Assembly (NCBI GenBank): GCA_030248225.1
Contig: JASANE010007152.1
Coordinates: 1 to 64,000, forward strand
DNA: 64,000 nt
Reading direction: 5' to 3'
Source: Trileptium ribeirensis
Lineage: Eukaryota; Nematoda; Enoplea; Enoplida; Thoracostomopsidae
The first letter of the stretch is position 1, and every line of letters begins with the position of its first letter. The notes beneath the pieces are model-generated. The model worked only from the letters and a program-made list of their open reading frames with translations. It searched no databases and had not been told where the DNA came from. Position numbers and translations under genes: made by a program. Below are positions 33,580 through 42,524 of the stretch, piece by piece.

Positions 33580-34491
33580 TCATCCAACAGTGTCGTCCTG
33601 TCCAATGTCCCAATGTGGCGGGGGCGGCGCCATAATTGCTCGGGCTCCATCACCGAGTAGGTAGTCGAATGAGCACATATAACGGCGCACTCGACGCATG
33701 ACCTTGCTGGGAGTATCCAGCAAACGACCTTCGTGCGGCTTCGACCGTAGGGCCGCTTTATATCCGCCAAGTATCATGATGGTTTTAGTTTGCGGCGTTG
33801 CGATGCATGTCGCTAGCCGGACCGGGAATTGCATGGTGGCTCCTGGCCATGCTAGGGCGAACCACCCTTTTGATGCGGCCATATTGACCAGGGGCGCCGC
33901 TAATGAGTCGCCCAGGATGAATACCGTTGGCCAAGTGGCGACGTTATGGCGAAGGAAGGTTCGTACTTCCTCCAATAGGCGACCCATAATATTGTGACTT
34001 GGTCGCGGTCGTTTACCAAAGGTGATGTCCTCTGGTCCTAGGCCAATTCCCCAAAAGGAATCAGACCTATTTGCCTCGAGCAATTGTGCGTGCCCTGTGG
34101 CGAGTAGGGCGTTTCGGAACCGGGGGATTTTGAATTTCTCTAGCAGCACCGTCCGCATGAGGTGAGGGAGTATCGGGCGGAGGCGCTCGGTTGTTTCCGG
34201 GTCGAGGAACTGTTGTTTGTTCCGTCGGGAGATAGCTTTGACGTCTCGAGCTCCCATGTTCAAGTCCGAAATGACTTGTTTCGCCTGTTCCTCGTCGAAT
34301 AAATACGTGACGAGGAGCTGGTATCCCTGCTCCGTTGAGGCGTATTCAATGGGATATTGTTTTATTGTTTGGCCCAACGGAGCCATATTTGAGAGTTCCG
34401 GCCATCGTTTGCCTTTGGATAAGAACGTTTCGATTGGAGCCGCGTAATTGATGGTGTAGTACGGCACACGAGGTTGTTGAATTTGTTCCAT
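33580..34491 (-). CDS. NADAR-SGNH hydrolase fusion protein, Gypsy cargo
   Basis: Uninterrupted 303-residue frame. Residues about 20-182 form a NADAR (YbiA/DUF1768) domain: LSNMAP at 33-38, STEQGYQ at 52-58, LLEKF at 116-120, ALLATG at 128-133, SDSFWGIG at 143-150 and HNIMGRLLEEVR at 166-177, in the family's order. NADAR enzymes cleave N-glycosidic bonds; known members act on riboflavin intermediates or remove ADP-ribose from guanine. Residues about 186-303 begin an SGNH esterase: GDS at 194-196 (nucleophile Ser196), PG at 216-217, and ILGGY near 240-244 where GxND is usual, so the Asn is replaced. The final Asp-x-x-His block is missing. The stop codon falls at the first bases of the left terminal repeat. 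It is the last gene of the element, after integrase. Substrates are unknown. Confidence 0.85.
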   Translation of the reverse strand: MEQIQQPRVPYYTINYAAPIETFLSKGKRWPELSNMAPLGQTIKQYPIEYASTEQGYQLLVTYLFDEEQAKQVISDLNMGARDVKAISRRNKQQFLDPETTERLRPILPHLMRTVLLEKFKIPRFRNALLATGHAQLLEANRSDSFWGIGLGPEDITFGKRPRPSHNIMGRLLEEVRTFLRHNVATWPTVFILGDSLAAPLVNMAASKGWFALAWPGATMQFPVRLATCIATPQTKTIMILGGYKAALRSKPHEGRLLDTPSKVMRRVRRYMCSFDYLLGDGARAIMAPPPPHWDIGQDDTVG

Positions 34492-34614
34492 ATTGTTGAG
34501 TTTCTTGGATTGGCGATTCCTGCAATAGTATTCATCGCCATTAGTGGCGGCTCTTGAGGGAGTTTGGTGGCGGGAGCTCGAGTTTTCTGGGGTGTTTCTT
34601 CAGTGATTTAAACG

Positions 34615-36354
34615 CTACAACCATCGCTCGCGAGGCGGTTGTCTAGGAGGTCTGACCACTTTCAATCCGATATCTTGGGGTTGTAATTGTCTTTGTCCAC
34701 TGTCTTCGTCAGCTTCCAAGTCAGGATGTGCGGATAGCATGTCCTCGATGTCCCGTTCATCAAATATATCCCTGAAAGGTTCAAACATGTCGTGCCGTGC
34801 ACGAGCACTACCAGATGGATAGTGCATCGGCATAACAGGGTCACGATGTCGAGTCGGTGGAGCGAGGGGTATAGTCCGTCGAGCTAGTGCGGTAACTTGG
34901 GGTTTTAAGCTTCGGGGGTCAAGACGTGGTATTATGACACGAGCTTCTTCTCCGTATAGTATATATCCTTCATACCAACGGCAGCGGTCCCGAGCTTGTC
35001 TATGTGGCTGTCGGCGAGTAGGTTGAGGGGGTTCTTCCCTCTCTTGAACTTGGTGTGCAGAGGGTCCCATCTCAGGAGATTCCTCGCTCTCCTCCGTTGG
35101 AGGGTCGAGTTCAAAATAGGGCCTTCGCCGGGGTTCCGGTAAAAGTTGACTAAGAGGTATTTCATCCTCCTCGTCTTCCCAACTAACTTGTGATTGAGCT
35201 CTGGCTGGGGTCTGTCTACGTGGTTTGGCGCGTGATGGTTGAGTTAGAACTCCCTTGAGGATGGAGGGAGCGTTGCGCGGCGGCGCTTTTCCCCTCCTCC
35301 CGGTAGAGGAGCCCTTGGTTGATTCGTCAATAGTTGATATTGTTCCGTTGTCCTTGTCTGCATTTTGTGGTCGAAATGGTTTCGGTCGACCGCCTTCCGA
35401 AGACTCGGAAGGTCGGCTCTGTTCACGTGTGCTTGTTTACTTGCTTCTCGTTGTCGACCTAGGCTCTCAATAAATTCGCGTCGGCTGCTATTTGGTCTTC
35501 CGAGGAGTTGTATTGTATGGGAGACCCCCTTAGGTATTCCATTAATTCGGTTGCATCCTGTATTTCTCCTCGGGCACGGGCGGCTTCCTCTCTCTTCCTC
35601 CTTATTTCATGCATCTCCCATTCCCATTGTGCTAGCTCATTTTGTCTTTGGGTGGTCCATCGACCGAAGGATGGTACCTGTGGAACTTTGGTTCCCTGTT
35701 CTTGCAAGGGTGACAGTAGGGGTGGCACTGCCCACCGTTGAGGTGGTGTCGGGAAGTCGGTTGTTTCGGGTGAGGCAGTCTCCGAGCTTATGGATGACGC
35801 TGGTCCACTAGTCGGCGCGGGAGTCTTAGTTGGCTTTCGTCGTGGTTTTGGCTTAGGTTTCGGTGTTGGTGCAGGTTCCAGTGGAGGTTGGCTACTTTCT
35901 GGGGCGGATTTCGCGAGTCGTGGTCTAGGAGGGTGTAATATGGTGTGAGCCATTCGTCTAGAACATAGTCCTCTATTGTGGCTTCGAATCCTAGTGGCAT
36001 TAGGGGTGTATGTAGCAGTGGTGTAGGTGGGGCGGAGTATGCCTGGCGAGGTATGGAATATGATTGTTCGTAAGACACTATAGGCTCGCGATAGGTGTGG
36101 TAAGGGGTCACTGGCTTGTCCGATTCAGTGACTAAGCGTTGTGTCTGGGGGCTGCGGGATGTTTGAGTGGCGATAGCGGCTCGGCGTTGGGCCGGCGTAA
36201 GAGGCGAAGTTTGGACAGCATGTTCAACGGCTGACGCTGGGGATGCAGCTTGTTCTGGAGTGTGGGGCGAGTGTTCGTCCGGATCCTGTGAAGCGAGTAA
36301 TTCCACAAGACCTAAGCCTTTTACATTGAACGGTCGCAGCGCTGAACGTTTCAC
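34615..36354 (-). pseudogene. Proline-rich tail region between integrase and NADAR-SGNH
   Basis: A series of overlapping minus-strand frames (36354-35788, 35953-35459, 35426-35244, 35165-34932, 35070-34615) in all three phases, each rich in Pro, Ser, Thr, Arg and Gln. They read as one low-complexity, probably disordered protein broken by frameshifts, possibly a C-terminal extension of pol or a separate accessory protein. The last piece shares phase with NADAR-SGNH but is separated by stops. No domain is recognised. Confidence 0.4.
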
Positions 36355-36410
36355 CTTTAGAGGCCTTGTCGGCTCGTCCGTCCGAACTGCTCGTTCCTGC
36401 TCCCGTAGTG

Positions 36411-37170
36411 TTACTGGGGCGGTGTGTTGTCCATACTCAGGCGAGAAAATACCAGGTGGTTTATCAAGCGCGAAAGGTAACTTTGCGGGGTCCTGGGTAG
36501 CGAGTTCTTGTGATATAGTGGGCCATTCGGTGTCTGGAGTTCTATCGGGTCACAAGGGGGAAGTCTGTTCTGTTGTGGGGCTCCGGATGAGCCTTGAGCC
36601 TGACTGGTCAGCTGTTCAACTGCGACGCGGTGTATGTCCGCCTGCGCTTGCGTGTGTTCTAAGTTAGGCTCTCCGATTTCTACACTAGCGACGTCGGATG
36701 CACCATCAATCTCCTGGCGCAACCGGTCGACTGCCTCTGGATCAGCAGCCTGTAATTCCCTAGCGAAATATTTATCAGCGAGGATAGTTTCTCCGGGTTC
36801 CTGTAGTGCAGCCTCAATATATGCGGGAGGGACTGCTTTGAGTAAATCAGCCATGTCGGGGAAGCTGCTTAGCGGGCGATAGCATGGTTTGCTGCGATTT
36901 ATGTGAACGACATGATCGGAAGCATTAGGTTGTCCGGGGAGTTTAACGTAAATGCAAGGGAGCATTATTTTAGTGATCTGATCCACACCACCTACGTTCT
37001 AATTTGCGCGATAGTCCTGGTGTAGTGTAGTACCGATAGACCCATATATGGTCATTAACTCGGTAGTCTGGGACCTTGATCCTACGATTGTAGTAACGAT
37101 TTCTGTATTCCCGGGCGGATTGCATGGACCGATAGGCTCGATCCCTGATGATGGCTAACCACCGTTGCAC
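36411..37170 (-). pseudogene. Gypsy integrase C-terminal domain and extension
   Basis: Minus-strand frames 37170-36970 and 36986-36411 join across a frameshift at about 36975. The first has RDRAYRSMQSAREYRNRYYNRR and a DHIWVYRYYTTPG block; the second continues with KIMLPCIYVKL and HINRSKPCYRP, the order seen in the beta-barrel/GPY-F module that follows the Gypsy integrase core. The rest is an acidic Gln/Glu-rich extension of about 140 residues with no recognised domain. Confidence 0.7.
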
Positions 37171-37245
37171 GTTAGCACGATATGCTTCTGCTCCGGGGTA
37201 GCGTCCCCAATCGGTTTGTGTTTCGATTCCACCCGGTACTCGGGG

Positions 37246-38691
37246 TTAGAATCCGTGCATGAGCATGAATGGCGGATATTGCGTGGAAGCGTGTACGGCT
37301 GAATTGTAGGACATGATGCAATAAGGCAGGACTACATCCCATGTTGTATGGTCCTTTTCAGGTAATGCTACTCTTAGGAGAAATAGTAGTGTGCGGTTAA
37401 AGCGTTCGATTTCTCCGTTTGCATTTGGGTTATAGCTGAGCGTTTCGCGTTTAAATGTATGTAGTCTAGCGCACAAGGCCTCCATTACCTCGGAGACGAA
37501 ACATTCTCCTCGGTCTGAGACTAGCTCCTCGGGTGCGCAGTAGCGACACACCACGTCTTCGACGAAGACCTTGGCTACACTCTTAGCTGTTTGGTCCGGC
37601 AAAGCAGCGGCAATTACTAGTTTCGTGAACTGTTCGATAAAGGCAATTACGTACCTATTTCCGTTTCGGGATAGCACCCGAGTGTCCAATATGTCAACAA
37701 ACATGCGATGCATGGGTGCGCTAGCCAACGGATTCTCTCCGAGCGCGGCTCGAACATTTTGTGGTAGATTGCGTGATCGCTGACAAAGTACACATCGCTT
37801 AACGTACTCGTCCACGTCCTTACCCATGGTTTCCCAGTAGTAGAATTGTTTAAGTTTGCTCAGCAGACGATCTCTACCTGGATGTCCACCAAACAGCGTG
37901 TCGTGTTCATGCTTGAGTATTTGCCGTATGAGTAGTCTAGGTACGCATAGTTTAGGTCTATGGTCGTTTGGCATGATGGGGTGTAAGTACAGGATGGCAG
38001 TGTCAGGACAGAGTCTGTAATTGTGGGCTTCTAGTTTGAGAGCAGTCGCTGCCTTTTCGTCAGCTGGCGACTGTCGCGTGTGCAGATACCACCAAATAGG
38101 GCCAAATTGTTTGTCTCTACGCTGAATGTATGGTATGTAATTAAGGAGATTCCTTCCCTCGTATTGCTGAAAATGTGGTAAATATATGTGTTCTCCTGTG
38201 TCATAGACCTGTTCAGGGCGTTGTAACTGTATTCGTGGTCCGCATGCGTAGGCAACCCTAATCAAGGTGTCAAATTCCTCTACTTCGGGCAAACCTCCAT
38301 ATCTCTGTCTAGCGTTCCTCGGTAGCGTGCATGGTCTAGCGAGTTCAGGTGTGCCAGCCGTGGCACGGGTCGAGCTCTCGCTCGCAGCGATAGGAGCGGG
38401 TGGTGTCGGAGCGATCGGGGGTTCTTGAGGCGGTGAGGGTCTGGCGGAGGGATCGGGTGCAGAAGAGGGTTCGTGGGTCGGTTCACTAGCGGGTTCTGTC
38501 GGTCCGGGGGCAGTTGTCCGTCTCCCGGGTACCTCAACTCCTTCAGGCCATGGGTCGTCTACATCTCCACAGAATATAAAACGCGTTGGATCCGGTAGAG
38601 GATCATAACCAGGTCCTCCAAACATACGATACAAGCGTTCCCGAACATACTCAGGTGGTAGGGTGACGGAAGCGTCCGGGGGAAGTCCCAT
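37246..38691 (-). CDS. Ty3/Gypsy integrase (zinc and catalytic core) with proline-rich N-terminal linker
   Basis: 481-codon frame. Residues about 1-140 are a Pro/Ser/Ala-rich linker. The H2C2 zinc domain follows (HEHDTLFGGHPGRD, then CVLCQRSR). The rve core has FVDILDT (first catalytic Asp), LVSDRGECF (second Asp) and NANGEIERFNRTL (catalytic Glu), so the DDE triad is complete. The frame continues in the same phase upstream through one stop at 38713-38715 into the RNase H end, and downstream through one stop at 37246-37248 into the C-terminal domain, as for one polyprotein with a few nonsense mutations. Confidence 0.92.
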   Translation of the reverse strand: MGLPPDASVTLPPEYVRERLYRMFGGPGYDPLPDPTRFIFCGDVDDPWPEGVEVPGRRTTAPGPTEPASEPTHEPSSAPDPSARPSPPQEPPIAPTPPAPIAASESSTRATAGTPELARPCTLPRNARQRYGGLPEVEEFDTLIRVAYACGPRIQLQRPEQVYDTGEHIYLPHFQQYEGRNLLNYIPYIQRRDKQFGPIWWYLHTRQSPADEKAATALKLEAHNYRLCPDTAILYLHPIMPNDHRPKLCVPRLLIRQILKHEHDTLFGGHPGRDRLLSKLKQFYYWETMGKDVDEYVKRCVLCQRSRNLPQNVRAALGENPLASAPMHRMFVDILDTRVLSRNGNRYVIAFIEQFTKLVIAAALPDQTAKSVAKVFVEDVVCRYCAPEELVSDRGECFVSEVMEALCARLHTFKRETLSYNPNANGEIERFNRTLLFLLRVALPEKDHTTWDVVLPYCIMSYNSAVHASTQYPPFMLMHGF

Positions 38692-38712
38692 GAGCTGTCG
38701 AGTAAGTCGTTT

Positions 38713-39010
38713 CTAAACTTCTTCGGTGGGAAATCGACGGGGTGGCTTAGCTGGAGCTTTGCCCTTACCACGATCCTGTCCTTTAACATCTACAGCAACC
38801 ATTCGGGGATTGTCCTGTTCGTCCTGCTCCGCCTCGTCCGAAGAGTAGGAAAATTCCACGTCATGTCGAGGATCGCGGAAAAGTCCGTCTGCGTTGGCAT
38901 TAGCCTTACCTGGCCGATATTCGATGTTGAAACCACCGAATTCCATCAGTAATCCGTTACGCCGCTGAGCTAGTCGCGAATTTCGCGGTGGTCTCTCGAA
39001 CAGTGCCTTA
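38713..39010 (-). pseudogene. Gypsy RNase H C-terminal part
   Basis: This is the piece of RNase H cut off by the LINE insertion. It carries LMEFGGFNIEYRPGKANANADGL, the closing motif of Gypsy RNase H (here with the usual LSR altered to LFR), then an acidic linker into integrase. The matching N-terminal part ends with TDHKPLLSL on the other side of the LINE, near 40660. Confidence 0.85.
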
Positions 39011-39011
39011 A

Positions 39012-40615
39012 GTGCTTAAGCACTTAAGCAATTGAAGTCCTTAAGCAATTGAAAGCTCAGTCTTCGCCAGGCCCAGACGGAATCCCAAACATCTTGCTCT
39101 CTAAATGCCGTATCGCCTTAGCAGTCCCTCTATCTACTCTTTTCCGAAAATCGTTTCTCAATGCTTCCATTCCATCGGACTGGTTGTTCGCACATGTTGT
39201 ACCCATCTACAAGAAAGGATCTAAAATGGAAGCTGGTAACTACCGCCCTATTAGTTTGACCTCTACATGTTCAAAAGCCATGGAATCCATAATAAAAACC
39301 AACGTCATGAATTATGCTACCAGAAAAAACTTACTAAATACTACACAATTTGGGTTTCGGGGTCGCCGTTCTACTACACTACAACTAGTTGATTATTTCG
39401 AGGTCATCACATCCTGTATTGACTCCTAGGACAGTGCTGATACAGTCTTGCTAGACCTAAGAAAAGCTTTCGATGTTGTACCTCATAACCTGTTATTAGC
39501 AAAACTGTCATGCCATGGGTTTACTGGCCCCCTCTTGCGATTTGTTGGTGCTTTCTTGAATGATCGCAGCCAATCAGTTATCATCTCTGGAAAGTCATCA
39601 TGTCCTGTGTCCGTTACCAGTGGGGTCCCGCAGGGTTCGGTCCTTGGCCCGTTGCTTTTCATCTTTTATATAAATGATTTGTCTGATGACATCACAAGTC
39701 ATGTTTGGACTTTTGCTGACGACACTTCTTTACTCAAAACAATCAGCAGGTCTACACCTGACGAGGATTGCAACACGCTGCAAACAGACTTAAACAAGTG
39801 TCATGCTTGGGCTGTTGACTCTTTGATGTCTTTTTCCGTCCAGAAATGTACAGTGCTTCATTTTGGCCGAAATAACCCGTTACACTTGTACGAACTACGT
39901 GGTGAAGTCATTTCATCCAGCGACTCTGAACGATATCTTGGATTTATGTTGTCATCTTCTCTCAAATCGTCTGATCATTGCCGCGCTATTGCTTCTGTGG
40001 CTCATCGATTAATATCTGTTGTTGCTCGATCATTTGGTCGTCTCGATAAAAAAACTTCTGGTTTACCTCGCTTTAATAAGGGCTAAACTAGAGTACGCAT
40101 CTCCAGCTTGGTCGCCATATCTTCGCCGAGATATTAATTTGCTTGAAAGCGTTCAGCGTAGAGCAACCCGTTTGGTATACGGCCTCGACCACATGGACTA
40201 CGACGACCGACTCCGATACTTATCACTACAAAAACTGGAATCCAGGCGATTCCGAGCGGATCTTATTATTACTTACAAACTGGTTCATGGTTTGGTCGAC
40301 TACGATCGTCACCGACTTTTCAACTTTGCTGAAGAAACCCGTCTCAGAGGCCATCAATTCAAAATCATCAAACCGCACGCTCATACAAACGCTCGTCTTC
40401 ATAGCTTTGCACTGCGCGTCGTCACGCCGTGGAATGATCTTCCGCGAAGTGTGATCACGGCACCATCGTTAGCAACATTTAAGCGACCCCTTCATGTCTC
40501 GGGGGTACTACCTGAACTCTGACACTCGCGTCGCTGCCTCGCTTTATTGTGTTTCAGTCCACCGTCGGTCCCCTAGAGATTGGGGACGAAATGCCGGTTT
40601 CGGATCATCATTATC
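39012..40615 (+). mobile_element. 5'-truncated non-LTR retrotransposon (CR1/jockey-like LINE)
   Basis: The plus-strand frame enters in the middle of RT: SSPGPDGIPN, VVPIYKKGSK, NYRPISLTSTCSKAMES, FGFRGRRSTTLQL, VLLDLRKAFDVVPH (first catalytic Asp), SGVPQGSVLGPLLF, WTFADDTSLL (Asp pair, FADD) and the C-terminal thumb (LEYASPAWSPYL, LQKLESRRFRADL). There is a stop at 39427-39429 and a frameshift near 40046 at a run of A. Endonuclease and ORF1 are missing. It lies in antisense orientation inside Gypsy RNase H. No clear poly(A) tail; the 3' end near 40615 has an ATCATCATTATCA-like tail. Short CTTAAGCAATTGAAG duplications sit at the 5' junction. Confidence 0.88.
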
Positions 40616-40639
40616 AAACAATCAACAAGCCATGCTCAT

Positions 40640-41942
40640 CGTGTTCCGCAATCCTGGTTAGACTTAAAAGTGGCTTATGGTCAGTTTCGACATGAAATTC
40701 GTGTCCAAAGAGGTAGTGTCTGAAGTGTAGGGCAGCCCATCGAATAGCAAGAGCCTCAGTCTCTATGGCGGGGTATCGGCGTTGATAGTCCACGAGTGAC
40801 TTGCTCGCATAGGCAATAGGCAATGTCCCTTTGTCGGTCTTTTGTGAAAGCACAGCCCCTAGGGCATATCCAGAAGCGTCCGTTTGGAGTATGAAAGGTT
40901 TGGAAAAGTCCGGATATATGAGTAATGGTTCTTGTACCAACGCCTTACGCAATTTTTCGAATGCTTCCTCGCATTGCGGTGTCCATTTAAATTCGCTGTC
41001 CTTTCGCCGAAGGGCGTTGAGTGATTCGCAAATTTCAGAGTAATGTGGTATAAATTTGTGGTAGTATCCTACAAGTCCTAGGAAACTTTGTAACTGTTTG
41101 AGAGTCTCCGGTCGTCTGTAGTTGTCTATCGCAGCAGTTTTCTCGGGATCGTGTTTAACTCCCTCTGAACTAATAATATGTCCCAGGTATTTTAATTGTT
41201 TCTGCCCAAACTGACATTTGGAGGGTTTTAATTTAAGATTCGCTTTACGGAACCTATCAAATACAGTTATTAGGCCCGCTAGGTGTTGTTCAAATGTGGG
41301 TGAAAAGACCAATATGTCGTCTATGTAGATGAGGCATCGTTCCCATTCTAAGCCCTTTAGTATGATTGACATGCACCTTTGAAAGGCGCCTGGTGAAGAA
41401 TTCTGTCCGAATGGCAGAACGTTGTACTCATACTGTCCGTGGACAGTGACGAAGGAGGTTTTCTCCTTAGTCTCATGGTCCAGCTCTAATTGCCAGAAAC
41501 CCTTGTTAAGATCTAAACTGGACATGAATTTGGCGTTTCTGAGACATCCCAAGATGTCGTCTATGCGGGGTAGTGGGTATAAGTCACGTTCTGCAACTAC
41601 GTTGAGTTTACGGAAGTCGACACACAACCGCAAGGTACCGTCACTTTTGGTGACGTAAACTATGGGAGAACCCCAAGGTGAATCTGATGGCGTTATGAGA
41701 CCTGCTTCTACCATATTGTTTAACTACTCACGCAAGGGCTCTCGCAATGAGTGTGCTAGGCGATATGGTACTTGTTTGATAGGCCTTGCGTCTCCAGTGA
41801 CTATCCGGTGTTGGTATACACCACACCTTCCTAGATCGAATGGGTGTACACTAAATATGTCTGCGTTTTCGGAGATAGTTGTTTTCAGTTGTTTAAGCTC
41901 GAAAGGGTTGAGGGTCGTTTGTCCGAAATCTATTTTGCTCAA
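40640..41942 (-). CDS. Ty3/Gypsy reverse transcriptase and RNase H N-terminal part
   Basis: RT motifs are complete: SPWGSPIVYVTKSDG, RLCVDFRKLN, MSSLDLNKGFWQLEL (first catalytic Asp), NVLPFGQNSSPGAFQR, CLIYIDDILVFS (catalytic Asp pair) and LKYLGHIIS. Then comes the RNase H start: ILQTDASGYALGAVLSQ, AIETEALAI and HVETDHKPLL. A pre-RT segment (41724-41942) is in the same phase, separated by a stop at 41724-41726. The frame is broken after HKPLLSL by the LINE. Intact catalytic residues suggest only moderate decay before that insertion. Confidence 0.92.
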
Positions 41943-42029
41943 GACTTGTATGGATCGCTCGGTGTCAATAGTCTTCTTCTGTTCACTTATGATTTGTACA
42001 ACATTGTGTCGGGTAACCCCGATGTTGTT

Positions 42030-42524
42030 TCATTGTTTAGTGCGCCTTGGAGGATCGAGCTGAAGCAAGCGCTTGTCACTGTCATATAAGAATTCGACCT
42101 CGTTGTCATCAAGCATCTCGATATGTCCAATTGTCTGACCGGCTTGTATAGCGACGGGAAAGTTTCCAAAGTTCATCAGGGCTATTTGTATCATGCGCTG
42201 GCCAGTAAGTACCAGAGAGTGGGCGATAGCAACGTCCCTAATGAAGGGGTCAGGCACAAATAAGGCTTGGCCCGTCGGTGGTTGAGTGATTTCCGGGACG
42301 GCGTTGATGAACAGCTCTGTGTTTGATGGTACTTGAGTGTATTTCCTAGTCACTACGTTGATGACTGGGGGTCGGTAATTCCATTGGTCGGCGAAAGGTG
42401 CCGAGCAGTTCTCAGTCCCGTTAGATAGATCCAGGCAGCGGTCTTTGAAATTGATGGCTATATATGGTAGTAGCGCCATGAAGTCGGTTCCCAAGATGCA
42501 TTCGTACGGAGTGTCGGTTGTCAC
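42030..42524 (-). pseudogene. Gypsy aspartic protease C-terminal half and linker to RT
   Basis: The frame begins with PYECILGTDFMALL, the second conserved protease block (ILG-DF), followed by an extended linker (RKYTQVPSNTELFINAVPE, then AIQAGQTIGHIE) typical of the segment between Gypsy protease and RT. The first protease block (DTGA) lies upstream in another phase, with only about 35 codons between the blocks, shorter than usual, which suggests a deletion that also caused the frameshift at about 42524. Confidence 0.75.

Larger units (their letters stand above)
25090..33580 (-). repeat. Left giant terminal direct repeat (candidate 3' LTR)
   Basis: This 8.49-kb block matches 51466-61296 in the same orientation in two long stretches: 25090-31597 with 51466-58056, and 32647-33580 with 60373-61296. 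By eye the copies differ by a few per cent plus short indels. The element between them is coded on the minus strand, so this would be its 3' LTR. Against a normal LTR: I see no TG...CA ends, no target-site duplication with the flank of the other copy and no obvious polypurine tract at 33583-33600. It could instead be a segmental duplication. No known domain is encoded in it. Confidence 0.7.

Noticed and set aside
37571..37783. Plus-strand frame opposite integrase
   Set aside because: Antisense shadow of a gene with intact catalytic motifs.
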